From Lactifluus volemus (lineage: Eukaryota; Basidiomycota; Agaricomycetes; Russulales; Russulaceae): a DNA stretch of 64,000 bases. Under the pieces are notes generated by a model. That model searched no databases, was not told where the DNA came from, and saw only the letters and a list, made by a program, of their open reading frames with translations. Location of the stretch: positions 18,650 through 82,649 of the forward strand of contig WTXI01000164.1 in assembly GCA_022376515.1 (NCBI GenBank), read 5' to 3'. Shown here one piece after another: positions 33,664 to 46,573 of the stretch. The position numbers were made by a program, and so were the translations under genes. How positions within the stretch are numbered: position 1 is the stretch's first letter; each line of letters starts with the position of its first letter.

Positions 33664-36600
33664 ATGCCCCAGCTCGAAGTGACTGGTATACATTTTTGGT
33701 CATGCTGCTCTGATAAGTACTGAACTCTTTCCTCTGTCAGTCCTCAGGGCGCGCAATCTTCCTGCTCTGAAATCCCTCCCAGGGAAAGAGAGACGGTTTT
33801 ATGTTACAGCGACCAACGGGGAGAAATTATGGCAGACCCGATCTATGCGGAGCATAGCTCAGCGTGTCGAATGGAACGAGAAACTCAACGCATTGTGACA
33901 AATCTCGTACATCCATTTCCATGTCCAACTGACTCTCCTGCAGTGCTGTGCAACCGCTCTCCCGTATTATGATATCTCTTATGCGAAGAGGACCATGCGG
34001 AAAGACATCTTCTCGGACAGCAGGAGATATCCTGTGAAGCCCGTGGCGGTTCGTCTATTTCTTCGAATCTTTACTCATCCATCTGGCTGACTGTCCTACA
34101 CGTAGAACTTGATATTGTATTGAACAGTGCCGGTGAACACGATGGTCACCCAACGAGGCCGGATACACCGTTGACGATCACAATATCCACGAACCGAGTT
34201 CCTCTCTGACAACGGCGCCAATACATCGAATCCTGCGACGACAGAATTGGACGATCCAGTTGCTGGAGGAGGTGTTGTACGTCTACTATCTAATTATGAA
34301 ACCAGCAACCCACGTCAGCTGCCACCCTTGTATCTCCTTTATCACAGACGCATGACGTTCCCACTGAGGGCGATACTCCTGTGGGACCGGTAGCAGGCAG
34401 TCAGGCGGAGATGTCGCGTACTCTCGATCGTGCCGAGGAATCCATGGAATCCATGGATACGATGAAAGCATGGCAGTCAGCCATTGACGTTGTCAAGCAA
34501 GTGATGGACACTGTCGACCCAATTGCTGAAGTATGAGTAACATCATGATCATTTTTGGGTATCCTTGCTAAATCAACTTCCGCTGTTCAGTTGTTCCCAC
34601 ATGCAAGGTTAGCATGGAAATTGCTCTCAAAGATTCCTGAGGTGTGTCTCTGTGCTCTGTCGGAGGATGTGGAACATTCAATCTTCCACTTGCCACCAGA
34701 CTTTGCTACACCAGTTGAAGCGTGACGACAACGTTAGACGCTACTTCAGGCAATACGGGATGCGTTTGATATTGCGAAGATGGCGGACATTTTGAGGAAC
34801 ATGACCCGGAGTCTACGCAGGCGAAAATCCTGGATGAGATGCTGGAGTGCGTCTCGGAATGTGCCAAATTTATCATACTGTATGCGGAGGATGTGCAACT
34901 CGGTACGTCTTCTTCTCCTTCTCATTGGTGATGAGGATAACATTTGATCCAGGAAAGCGGACTTTGAAGAATGTCGTCCGCCAAGTTGACGGTAAAGTTG
35001 ATGAGTACCGCACGAACCTCGCTCGACTGCGAGATAATTTCCTTGCGGGTGCTGTGCTGGCACTGGTGGAATCTGGTGCGTAGTCCTTAAGGCTATTGAT
35101 CCTCGAATCAGCTCATGTGGGGCACAAAGATTTGGACGCAAAAATCAAAGAATTGCCTTATAAAGGAGGCTGGCGATTTGGCGATGATAGGCGCTGCCTT
35201 CCAGGCACACGAGAAGAATTCTTGGACCATATCATCAACTGGGTCCAGAATCGAGAATCCCAACGTGGGCTCGTCCTCCTTGGCCAGGCCGGCACAGGAA
35301 AGTCATCGATCGCACATGAAGTCGCTCGGAGGTTCGAGAACAAGAATCTTGGCTCTTACTTCGCTTTTCTACGGAAGGAGGGCTCCAAAGACGAGGCCCA
35401 CCAACTCTTCACGACACTCGCTCGCGATCTCTCCAATCGCTATCCTCCGTTCAAGCTCGCCCTTGGGAGGGTACTCAAGAATGACCCATCTCTTTGTAGT
35501 ACTCGACACTATCGTACACTTTTCGAACGGCTCCTCCTTGAGCCGGCCAAGAACCTTCCGCTAGGCGATCCGATTCTCATCGTGGTCGATGCATTAGATG
35601 AGAGTGGTGATGCAATTGGCCAAAAAGGAGTACATAAATTTCTCGCTCAACGACTTTTCGAGTTGCCATCGACTTTCCGGATCCTCATCACATCGAGGCC
35701 GGAGCATGGAATTGAAGATGTGTTCCGTAACACGCTATCTGTACGCACTCTCTACATGGACGATCACGTACTTGCGGCCAAGACGGAGCAAGATATTGGT
35801 CTGTATCTCCAGAGCGAACTGCCGTTGAACTTATTCGAACGACATGGTGCCAAGCTCGCAAAGTCGGCAGAAGGGTTGTTTCAGTGGGCGGCCGTTGCAT
35901 CCGGGCTAATAAACAATCCTCCTCCTAGCTTTGGGTTCAGCAGGAAACAGGTGATACAGTGTCTGTTGGGACACACTCGAGATCGCGGTGGACAGGATCC
36001 GTTGGACCAGCTATACAGAGAAGTTCTGGAAGGATACTTCAAACCGGTTGCAGCACAAATTCTATTTCGGTCTGTGATAGGACAGCTTTTCGCTGCGATG
36101 GTGCCACTTTCCATCCATTCTTTGACTATCTACGACGACATGCACCCAAGATGACCCGAGGACCCTGACCCCGAGGATTCTGATTGCGTTATTGAGATGC
36201 TCCATCACCTTGGCTCACTGCTCAGTAACGTGACCTCATCCAACGATACCCTCCCGATCCTCCCACTGCACACCTCATTTCGTGACTTCCTGGCAGTGAG
36301 AAGAGTGGGGAGTTTCACATAGACCTGGCCGGGCTCATCGTCGGTTGGCACATTCCTGCCTTGGATTGATGCTGAATAACCTCAAATTCAACATTTGCAA
36401 ACTGGAGTCGTCATACCTTGCTAACAGGGATGTCCCAGACCTTGAATCTCGAATTTCCAGATATATTCCAGCTGCTCTATCGTATGCGTGCGTTTTCTGG
36501 GGCGATCATTTGGAACGTCTTGGCATTGAAGAGGATCTGTTTCCAAAACTTCGATTGCTGTTCGAGACAAGATTCCTTTTTTGGCTGGAAGTGCTTAGCA

Positions 36601-39079
36601 TCATGAACAGTGTCGGTCTTGCATCACGAGCATTGGGATCTCTGAACACATGGTTGCGGTCTGACCAGCAGAAGGTGGGCGTATATTATCGTATTATACG
36701 ACATGTAGTGACTAATGGATAAAATTTCAGCGGTTCTCTCAATCAGAGGGTCAGATTGTGTTGGCATTAATGAATGATGCATTCGCTTTTGTGCGGTATT
36801 TCGGGATGGCGATATCAAGAAGCCTTCCACACACATATATATCTGCTCTCCCTTTTGCACCATCCTCTTCCCGCATCGTCGAGCACCACCATCACCTATT
36901 CCCCAGCACATTAATTTTGAAACGGTTGTCTGATTGGCCAGCATTGGAAATGACGATTCAGGCACATGACGATTCGGTCTACTCTGTTGTATTCTCGCCG
37001 GATGGACAACGGATCGCATCGGCCTCGGGAGATCGCACGATTCGAGTGTGGGATGCTACAACCGGGGAAATTGTAGCGGGCCCGTTTACTGGACATACCG
37101 GTTTCGTCTTCTCTGTCGCATTCTCGCATGACGGGAAACGCATCGCCTCGGCCTCGGAGGACTGCACGATTCGTGTGTGGGATGCCGCGACAGGAGAGGT
37201 CGTAGCAGGTCCGTTTACTGGACACACGAGTTGGGTCAGATGTGTTGCATTCTCACCGAACGGGCAACACATCGCCTCGGCCTCGAGCGACCACACAATT
37301 CGTGTTTGGGATGCCGCAACTGGAGAGGTCATAGCGGACCCGTTTACTGGACACATTAATGAGGTCCACTTTGTTGCATTCTCACCAGACGATCAATGTA
37401 TCGCTTCGGCCTCTAAAGATTGCACGATTCGCATGTGGAATGCCACAACAGGAAATCTCGTTGCGGGCCCATTTACTGGACACACTGAACGGGTCCGCTG
37501 TGTTACATTCTCACCAGACGGGAAGCGCATCGCTTCATCCTCAGACGATTGGACGATTCGTGTGTGGGATTCCGCAACAGGACAGGTCATAGCAGGCCCG
37601 TTTACTGGACACACCGGTACTATCCACTCTATTGCATTCTCGCCGGACGGGGAATGCATCACTTCCGGCTCGGGAGATCGCACGATTTGCGTGTGGGATT
37701 CCACAACAGGGAAGATCGTAGCAGGCCCTTTCACTGGACATACCGATTCCATATTTTCTGTTGCGCTCTCACCAGACGGGCAGCGCATTGCATCGGCTTC
37801 GGGTGATGGCACGGTTTGCGTGTGGGATGCCAGAAAAGGAGGGGCAGGGGCCACGCTTACTGGACACACCCAATCAATATTTTCTGTTGCACTCTCACCC
37901 GACGGGCAACGGATAGCCTCGGCCTCTGCAGATTGTTCAATCAGTATGTGGGATGCCACAACAGGAGAGGTCACAGCGGGTCCGTTTACTGGTCATACCG
38001 ATTGGGTCATTTTTGTTGCCTTCTCGCCTGAAGGGCAGCGGATCGCCTCGGCCTCGCACGATCGCACGATTCGCGTGTGGGATACCACGACAGGAAATAT
38101 TGTGGTGGACCCGTTTACTGGACATACCGAAGCGGTCAGTTGTGTTGCATTCTCACCGGACGGACAACGCATCGTCTCAGCCTCGTTCGATCACACGGTT
38201 CGCGTGTGGGATGCCACAACGGGAGAGGTTGTAGTGGCCCCGTTTACCGGACACACTGACTCGGTCCGTTCTGTTGCATTCTCGCCAGACGGGAAACGCA
38301 TCGTGTCGGCTTCGTCGGACCGCACGATTCGCATATGGGATGCTGCGACAGGAGAGGTCATAATAGGCCCATTTACTGGTCACACTATGCGGGTCCAATG
38401 TGTTGTATTCTCACCAGACGGGCAGCGAATCGCCTCTGGCTCGGCAGATGCCACGATTCGTGTGTGGGATTCTGAGACAGGACAAGAAGTACTACGCCCG
38501 TTGACTATGCACACCGATGTCATCAACTCTGTTGTATTCTCACCAGACGGACAGCGCATTGCATCGGCCTCGGGTGATCGCACAATTAGCTTGTGGGATT
38601 CTGCAACAGGGGTGGCCGTAGGGGACCCATTTATTGGACATGCTGATACGGTCACCTCGGTTGCATTCTCACCAGATGGGCACCGGATCTTTTCGGCCTC
38701 GGCAGATTGTACGATTCGCATGTGGGATGCAGGACAGGATGTTGTGAGCTCGTCTACCGGACTCATTCAAACGATCAGCCCTGGTGCGTCCACCCTTGAT
38801 AGGCCTATCGCTTCAGCCTTACGAGATCACACGATTCATCTAGGGAAGCTCGGAGCAGAAGATATTGAGAAAGATCATTTAATGGACAAGTTCCCGATCA
38901 ATAGTGATGGATGGATGTATGGGGAAGATGGTGAATTCCTTTTGTGGATTCCCCTCATCCACAGGCCATACGTTCATAAAGCTAAGACAATGTGGATTGC
39001 CGGCAAAGATAGAACGGAGGTGGATTGCTCAAATTTTGTGCATGGATTAAATTGGGCTACGGTATACGTTCACAGTTGA
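33664..39079 (+). pseudogene. NLR C: C2-NACHT-WD40 pseudogene with an intact WD40 exon
   Basis: ATG at 33664 with a C2 domain like NLR B, a NACHT (Walker A GQAGTGKSS, Walker B ILIVVDALDES) and an unbroken last exon of about 780 codons with 14 WD40 repeats, a degenerate fifteenth and the SNFVHGLNW tail. Single-base deletions disrupt the earlier exons: near 34193 and 34735, at 34802 (CATGACC for CATGGACC), at about 36128 and 36149 (leading to TGA at 36152-36154), at 36295 and 36325. The three deletions at 36128-36160 sum to three bases, so the frame returns after the stop. It is either a young pseudogene or an intact gene hurt by sequencing indels. Confidence 0.82.
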
Positions 39080-39429
39080 TCTAAATAGAGTCACATGTAT
39101 GACCCTGCACCGTGATGGGCCTAGCTAGATTTCGCGTTCGCTTCTAACACTCCTGTACTTCCCTTTTGTACATTAGCCCTTTTCATTACAAGTGCTTGAG
39201 CGCTTGAGCGGCTGCGCCGCCTGCGCCGTTAATTCGGACAAATAAGGGAAGATTAGTAAGCAGCTGCCTGCGTCAACCTCTGGTCCTCTGGAGAGATGCT
39301 ACAGAGAAAGCAAAACAAAATGAAGTGGAAAAGAAAGGTGGCAAAGCTTGAGAGTCAAGACAAAGGAAACCAAAAGCCCCCCCAAAAAAAAGTCAAAAGC
39401 GGAAACACAAAGCAACGATGCTCGCAAAG

Positions 39430-40410
39430 TGGGTTCACGCCCGTGGGAGCCCCAACAGGGAGCGACCGTTATCCATGCCGGGTTGCCTTCGGAGTGCCAG
39501 TTGACAATTGGCTACCGTCCTGACTCTTGGGCGCCTTCTCATCGTCTCTTGCAGGTCCTTCAATCATATCCTCCCAATTCCCTAACAGACAGACAGACTC
39601 CAACATTTAGAGTGCATGCCACCGCCAAGTCGACTCGCGCCAGCAAACCACTGGCATCAAGCTATATCAAACCCCTTGCGAGCTGCGAAAGGAGCATCGA
39701 CGGAAGATGGGGGCATCGCGACGGGACGGTAAACAAGGCAAGTCGAACCTGAGATGCCTAACCAGTCCTTTGTCACAGCACTAGAGGAACTGCGGAACTC
39801 TGATTCTGCGCCGGTCTAGATGACGGTACTCTCGCAGCAGCCGTCGGTGACTGTGAGGGCAATCCGAAACAGTGACTCTGAAGGAGGTGCGATCTCGCTC
39901 AGACTGGCCTAGCTGCAGTGGAAGGAACCAATGGCGACTAGATCGTGAGATGGACACATTGAATCAGGCCAGCACCTGGGAGAGAGTTCCGCGCCCGGCC
40001 GGAAAGAATATAGCAGTGCTCGGCTTGTCGCCCGAGGATTACAGTTTACGGCGTGGACTATTTCAATACATTCTCACCTGTTTCCAAGCTAACCAGCTTC
40101 CAAGTTGTAGTCATATTAGCAATTGCAGCGCGCAACGATTGGGGAGATCGACACATTCGACTTCAATGGCACGTACCTCAATGGGTCAGAGAGCTGGGAT
40201 AATATATAGCGTACCCCAGAGGCTCCTGCATGATGAAGGAGCCTCCTAGGTACGAGGAAAGCGTCAAACGCCTGCGGAAATCGCTGTACCGTCTGTACGT
40301 CTCTCACAGCCTGAGGCCGGGCGGAGTCGTACGACTCGGCGACCAGACATTCCTACATTGAGCGGGAGCGAGAACTCACGCACACACGAGTAGTAGGGAG
40401 CCTGAGGAGG
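39430..40410 (+). pseudogene. Decayed Ty1/copia fragment after NLR C
   Basis: Leader repeat (GGGAGCCCCAACAGGGAGCG at 39446) followed by copia polymerase pieces (STWERVPRPAGKNI near 39975, FDFNGTYLNG near 40155, EEPPRYEESVKRLRKSLYRL near 40240) in several frames. Equivalent to the pieces after NLR A and NLR B. Confidence 0.8.
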
Positions 40411-40776
40411 GGAGGCAAGATGATTCCCACAACTGTCCTAAACTATCGAGAGTAGAACATAGGAGTATCACGTCGGGGAACGCCGCGGGCTGTAGATGCC
40501 CGATACGGGTCAATCAGAAGCACAAAGGTATCGCACTAGTTCAAGCCCAGCTTTCCCTTGGGCTCATCCTCTTCTTCATCCTTTCTCGCTCTCAACGTAC
40601 TAACATATACAGCAGCTACATCCCCCTCTGGAAAGAAATCAGCAGCACATGATTTCCTAGAAAGTTTCCCCTACATCATGACGTCACGACTCCGAGTCGG
40701 GGCGATCGTCGCAGTCGCCGGGCCTTAAATAGGAGACACTCAGCTCCTTACCAGTGCCCACCTTACAAGTACTGCA

Positions 40777-42182
40777 ATGTCGGACTCCGAGCATACAGAT
40801 TCAGGTCATGACGAATCTGTCATTCAAGTCGACCCTGACAGTGAGTCGGAAGACTTAAAGAAGCTACTCGCCCCTCTACGAGAGTCAATCGTCCATAAAC
40901 CGCCCTTCGTAGGCGGATCGCTGCAACTTCCCCCATCACATTTCTATCTCATTTACAAAACCCCCAAAGGCACTAGGTTCGTATATGCTGATGCTATCAC
41001 CCACCCCATACCGACGTTCAATTCATAGACATGTAAACCTCGCGAATGCGACCCCTGAAGAATTAGAGCAGCTTGCACAGATTTGCGAACCCGCTATCTC
41101 TGATCAAGTGGCGGATGAAACTCGCCGCAAACGCAGAAAGATTGAAAGCAACAGCGTTTCCCCGTGGCTGGTGCCTCATCACACTGATCTCATCAAGATC
41201 GTGCGCAACTACCTCCTCGAGGGAACTGACTCGACCCGTCAAATAAACATCGAGCTATACGAGCTCAACGTGTACAGTGCGTCTGATCCACATCCACTCT
41301 TAGCAGGCACTAAGTTACTACCCAGGTAAGGGGTCAGTCTTCAAGTCCCGCGTCGATATTCCACGCAGAGAAAACCAGTTCGGCTCCCTTGTCGTTGCCT
41401 TTCTAACATCCTCCGAGGGCGGTGTTCTGGTTTTTCGGCTCGACGGCCAAGAATGGACGTTCGACCCCTCCACCGCGCTATCAACAGCACCGGCAGCTTC
41501 CGAGTCAATAGCCTACGCTGCATTTTTCGGCAACGTCGAGTGCGAGGTTTTGCCCGTGACATCCGGCCATCGTGTCATGTTGACGTATAATCTCTACTTC
41601 GATGAGGGTGAACCTGCTTCTGTGAAAGACTTGGTGTCGGAACCCCCTTCCTTCCCTCGAGAAGAAAAAGAGGGGACGTTTGGTTCAAGATTCGTGGATC
41701 TTCTCGAGAACCCAGAGTTCCTCCCCGATGGGGGTACGCTCGGGTTTGGACTCCGAAACGTGTACCAAGTGAAGGACAGGCTTGGGCCCGTCTACGGTCA
41801 GCTGAGGGGAATCGATGCAACTATCTACCAGAGCCTGCGCGGACTTGGACTTGAACCAACCCTATGCCTTTATTATGAAAGCGATGGTGACGATGAGGAT
41901 CATTTTGGTACTCTCCTCGACCACGAACCCGTCTCTGTGGTTCTCCGCGAGAACTATAACATGGACGAATTCATGAATGATCAGGGAGGAATCGAGATCC
42001 CCGCATATGAAGAATTGACATGGGTGATGCCACGAACGGACTTCAACAATCTGGAGACCCCATATGCTGAAGTTGATTACAAAAGGGGATGGTTTGAAAT
42101 GATGAGTGGGGAATTGTGCCTTGTTGTGCGTATAGGCAAGGCAGGTAAAAGATTGGTACGTTCCACTGATGCGCAAGCGTAG
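40777..42182 (+). CDS. Fungal 2OG-Fe(II) oxygenase-like protein, catalytic His residues apparently lost
   Basis: Three exons (40777-40976, 41029-41276, 41338-42182) keep one frame and give 430 aa. The junctions yield HVNLANATPEELEQ and ELNVYIFKSRVDIPRRENQ. The core resembles a large agaricomycete family related to prolyl 4-hydroxylases (FGSLVV, SEGGVLVF, CEVLPVTSGHRVMLTYNLY). In the relatives I remember, the iron-binding H-x-D lies in the position of SRVDIPR and the distal His in the position of VECEVLP; here those residues are Arg and Cys. If the alignment is right, it cannot bind iron normally and may be a pseudoenzyme. A broken duplicate lies at 14645. Upstream sequence (GGAGACACTCAGCTCCTT) is shared by both copies. 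Confidence 0.75.
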
Positions 42183-42416
42183 GAGGGAGAGGCAAGGCCT
42201 GCGACTTTTTATCGCTGATGTGGGGAAGGACTACAACTCGTCTTGCCAAACAATAACTTGCATACGTTAGATTCAGTAATCAGGTATTATATACTAGATA
42301 AACAGATGGCAAATGTCGACGATAATATAGAGGCCAGTGGCTGAATAGTACTACCTTCGATTATCGTACAGTGACTGCGCGATGCACAGTCTATGAGCAG
42401 ATTGGTATCCTGGATG

Positions 42417-43090
42417 TCATAACGAACAAACCCTCCCACGTAGCCTCCCACGCAGCTCGTTTATGACATACCTTGCTTTACAACTCCACTCCAGCCACCT
42501 GGGATTAGCGAAGCACAGCGCGTCCTCTGAATACTGTGTGGAATTGACGAGAAACGACCAAGGTCGGCGCAGGCGGGGATGATAAACTTCTGTCGTCAAG
42601 TTGCTCTCATATGTCAACGTTACCATCTCTCCTGTGTCGTCTTGTAGGATGTCGTGTACGGACTCGCATATGTCCTCGGATTCAAATTTGCCATATCGGG
42701 CTTCGATATGCTTAACGGTTAGCACATCAAAACTGGATACGATGGCCTTCCTGTCCATTTCAACCCTCAGGTGAGTCAATAGGTCAAAAAAGGGCATCCC
42801 ATGCGCAGCCCTCAAGAACCTAGAACGATAAGGTGTATTCGTCCTCAGCCTTGCATCCTCGGATCACTGCCAGCATGATAGTGGCAGTGAGGTTTCTGTC
42901 AGTCGCCGGGTATTCAGTGTTGGGATCTTTTGTGCTGAAAACCTCAGATTTTCAGCTCAAAAGATCCTCATGCAGCACCAGAAAACTTGTTAAGGAGAAT
43001 GAGTGCCCCCTCGGAAGGGAGAACTTGACTCCTGTCTTTGAGGCAACCAAACGCCGCGTCGAGTAAATCGATCATGATCGTATCACACTC
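42417..43090 (-). CDS. Unrecognised conserved gene, at least two exons
   Basis: An open frame of about 132 codons (from about 42815 down to 42417) contains LRVEMDRKAIVSSFDVLTVK and ends in FANPRWLEWSCKARYVINEL. An upstream open stretch near 43070-42970 (MIDLLDAAFGCLKDRSQVLP) may be an earlier exon. A fragment of its 3' part also lies at 29133-29212, so the gene was part of the duplicated neighbourhood. No signal peptide, membrane segment or known motif was seen. Start, exon joins and function are unresolved. Confidence 0.45.
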
Positions 43091-43109
43091 GAATGGGGTG
43101 ATTCATGCG

Positions 43110-44900
43110 AATAGAAAACCACTGGCATGAACCGTCCATTCGTGCGTGTAGAGGAAATGGCAGGAAAATTCATCGGACCATATGTCAGTAATCGAATTCC
43201 TTAAACTTATAGCGTCGTCCTCCGAATGAGGCCTTTGGCCATGTCGGGCCTCACAGTTATCTGCAAATTCCAGCCAGATCGCTAGTTACATCAATGTCCA
43301 CACATGGCGCAGCCTCGAGATGAAGGAGACGAAGAAGGGAATATTGCGCTTTTGAGGCAAAATCTTTATCCCGATCAATTTGTATTGTCTCAGCAACAAA
43401 CTCGTCATCAGGTTAGGGTTAAGAGCTGGGTGTTGATATCATCTAACCAGCTTGAGGATACATTTTTTGAGTGACTACATACCTCATAGGATTCCCTATC
43501 ATAGATCACCGCCGTTCTATTAGCCGTTTACCAGAGACGGTGAATGTACAGTACGGCGAGGAGAAGCATGCCTACATACAACACCAGCAGACGTGGCAGT
43601 AGGTCCGGTGGTGATGTATCGTGGGGGCGCCTCGAAAGTGGTCGTCCAGCCCAACGATATCGTATGTGCGCACAGTGCCGAGTAGAGGAGGGCCATACGG
43701 GGAAAAGAAGGGTGATGGGCTCGAGGTGAGATAGGCATTCAAGGTAACTCGACGGAGGACATGGCTGCCCCAATTCCGGTTTTCGGAGTCCCACTTGCAA
43801 TCGGAGTGTGAAAGGGTGACAGACCGGTGGCAAAACTCTTGTCGTAAACGATTTTCAATGATCCCACTGTACAAAGTTATCTCTGTCATTTGCTATCTCT
43901 AGACTGTATGGGCCTATTATGCCCTCGCATGACGCTCGGGAATAAGAGTTCCGTAGAAGATCAGTTATGATCTGGGCCGAGACCTGGCACGCAGATTAGC
44001 CGCGGCCTTGAAACTGTACCAACGAATTTCTCCCCACGCTAAAGTGACCCTCGCTATAGCAAGCGTCCGAAACCGTCCTTGCTTCTGCATGCCGATTGGG
44101 GGAATCCAACATGCAGGTTTCAGCCTAATCCTCCTCCTGAATCTGCGGTGGTTACAAGTCGCTGGTTGCCCAAGGGGAATCATGAAGGTGCATGAACTGT
44201 CGGGTAGAAGTTCACGTTTCTAGACCCAGGGTTGGCCAGTCGTGGTGTCCATGGCACAATTACCACCAAGCTTCCCACTGTTTCATGTCGTGTCCTTCCT
44301 TGAACGTTAAGCCAAGGCACACAAGTGGTAAGTTAAAGATCGGGCAAAGGTACAAAGGACTAGTCGCTCTAAGTTTAGGAGTTTAAAGTAGAGCGGCCGA
44401 GAGCGCTGAGCACGTGCGAACACGGTTGAACTCTAACCGGCGACCGTCGACTGGCCACAACCGTGACCAGCTGTCTCTATCGTTGACTTGCGCCATGCAC
44501 TATCCAGGCAAGCAATTCGCTGCCCTATATTCAGAACGACATGCTGCTACTATTCTGGACCTCCGCAATGATTGGCAAGTAATGTGAGTAATGCCATGCT
44601 TGTATTAGTCTACCGTCGCGAAAGGCAAAGTGTGGTGCTTCCCCATATGTCCTATCGTTCCTGGAAATGACACTCACAAGTCTGAGATTCTCCAAGGCAA
44701 CAAGTGACTATCCTTTCTGGAAGGGTGATCCCATCATGTTCCCACTGACATGTTCCTTTGCTTGACCTGTGCCCATCAAATCTAAACTACGCTTACCGCA
44801 TCCACGGGCTAGCATGCATTGTCTGTGTTACGAATACATATAATCTCAACTCTGAGTTGCGGCACTGTTTTCTTTACAGGAGGTAGTCGCCAGTCGTGCC
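43110..44900. other. Intergenic, nothing supported
   Basis: Only short ORFs without recognisable motifs. It separates the minus-strand unknown gene from the plus-strand DUF6533 gene. Confidence 0.4.
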
Positions 44901-44904
44901 AGCT

Positions 44905-46573
44905 ATGTCCTTTGCCGACATCAACCTTGGTCCACACCCTGGGGAGTATGCGTACGTGGCTCTGACCTCTGAGGCTCTCCCTCCATTCATAATTATTCAT
45001 TATAGGTACCTCAACTCCATTTTCAATGTCTCAGCCATAGGTGAGTACCACTAGTCAAATGTCAACCTCAAATCCGAACTCAACATTTGTCCTGCATACT
45101 GGGTTATTAGTGATACTGTATTACGACTATATGCTCACATTACCCCGGGAAATTCGGTTCCTATGGCCACCACACAATAAACAAGGATGGTTTACATTGA
45201 CCTGTTTTCTCAATCGCTACCTTCCTTTGTTTGGACACCTCCCACTTGTCATGACATATTTTGTCCCAGGGGAAGTCTCGGTGCGTCCTTCGGTTGTCCT
45301 TATTTGAGGTTAGCTGTCCCTGGTCTTGACCCAGAAAAGTTGTAAGTTACCTCCACGCGCATCATGATACCCTTATGAAGAGATACTCATCCGATCGTAG
45401 CTGTCAGAAAATTCATGCGTTCCACGAGAACTTTAATATTATTCTACAGGTCCTCATTGGCAGTATGTTCGATACCATTTCACTCGTTCCACAAACTTGA
45501 CTAGTAATATGAAGCCCTCTGCCTAATTCGCGTTTATGCGTTGTACGGCAGAAGTATCCGCGTCCTGTGTTTTCTCTTGGGGGCTGGCTTCGGGTCGACT
45601 ATTAACGGATCTGTACGTCTTTCTTTTCCGGACCTTTGATAATGCACATACGTATCACGACTTTGTCTGCGAAGTTGATGATGGCCGCAAGCAGTCGCCT
45701 CACTGGCAGTGGCGAAACAAACATAGTTGTATCTGGTGTTCGTGGCTGTAATCAGGGGATGTCAACAGTCGAGTAAGTGATTGAATCTACATGGTGACGG
45801 GTTACCGGTATGACCTGTGTCGCCTTGGTATTAGGGGTCTATGTAAGTTGCTACTAGTAGGTAGCAGTTGCTGCGGCCGCAATAACTCGATGACACAGAC
45901 GGTGCTTTATCATGGATGGGCGTGCTCCTTTATGACATCGTCATATTTTCCCTCACTTTGTACAAGGCATTTACAGTTGGCAGAGGTGGATGCTTATTCG
46001 ATGTGATGGTACGAGATGGTGCGTCGAACTAGCTAACCTATCCACCGAAGCTAATCATCTATGTTAGGGACCATGTACTTCTCGTATGGACCATTCTTGT
46101 ATTCGTCGACTCGATGTTAACAGTTCTTGAAGGGTACTCTCTATCATGAATCTAGGAAATATTTTGATGTTTCGGGTACGCCAGCATCGCATCTCCTCGC
46201 ATTGTGATCCCATTCTAAGCCTACACCTTACCTAGTTTGCCCCGGTTCGTTATCGTGCATTGTGTTACTGGACCCTCATTTCACACTTCGCTTCTGCCAA
46301 ATAACAGCCCTCACTGAAAAATTCGACTTCAACCTCAACGAACGTGTTTGTGTTGATCACTCTTGCCTCACTTATCTGCTTCAGGGGGCTCATTTCTGGT
46401 TGTACAGGCTCTCCACTACTCTGGTATCTCGCCTCGTGTTGAACGTCCGTGAGCAAAACTCTGCTCTTGCAGGCGTACCGACAACGGTAGAAACAGAGCA
46501 GAGGTTTCAGGCGGCTCTGCCGGCCGTAGGACCAATAACATCCCATCAGGAGACCAGTTCTATTCAAGTGTGA
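44905..46573 (+). CDS. DUF6533 multi-pass membrane protein
   Basis: ATG at 44905 (MSFADINLG). After two short introns comes the DUF6533 hallmark (SAIVILYYDYMLTLPREI, then FLWPPHNKQGW, then CFLNRYLPLFGHL), then CLIRVYALYGRSIRVLCFLL, GVLLYDIVIFSLTLYKAFT, and a last exon with LVSRLVLNVRE that stays open to 46573. Five or more hydrophobic segments suggest a plasma-membrane protein; the family is expanded in basidiomycetes and its role is unknown. The exon near 46060-46140 could not be placed in frame, so the gene may be damaged or my joins incomplete. Its tail is duplicated at 15177. Confidence 0.7.

Larger units (their letters stand above)
29840..40400. repeat. Segmental duplication, unit 2 (contains NLR C)
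   Basis: Second copy of the unit described at 18300-28660. Colinearity runs from the minus-strand copia remnant to the plus-strand copia remnant. It differs by small indels and by a longer copia RNase H segment at its left end. Confidence 0.85.
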
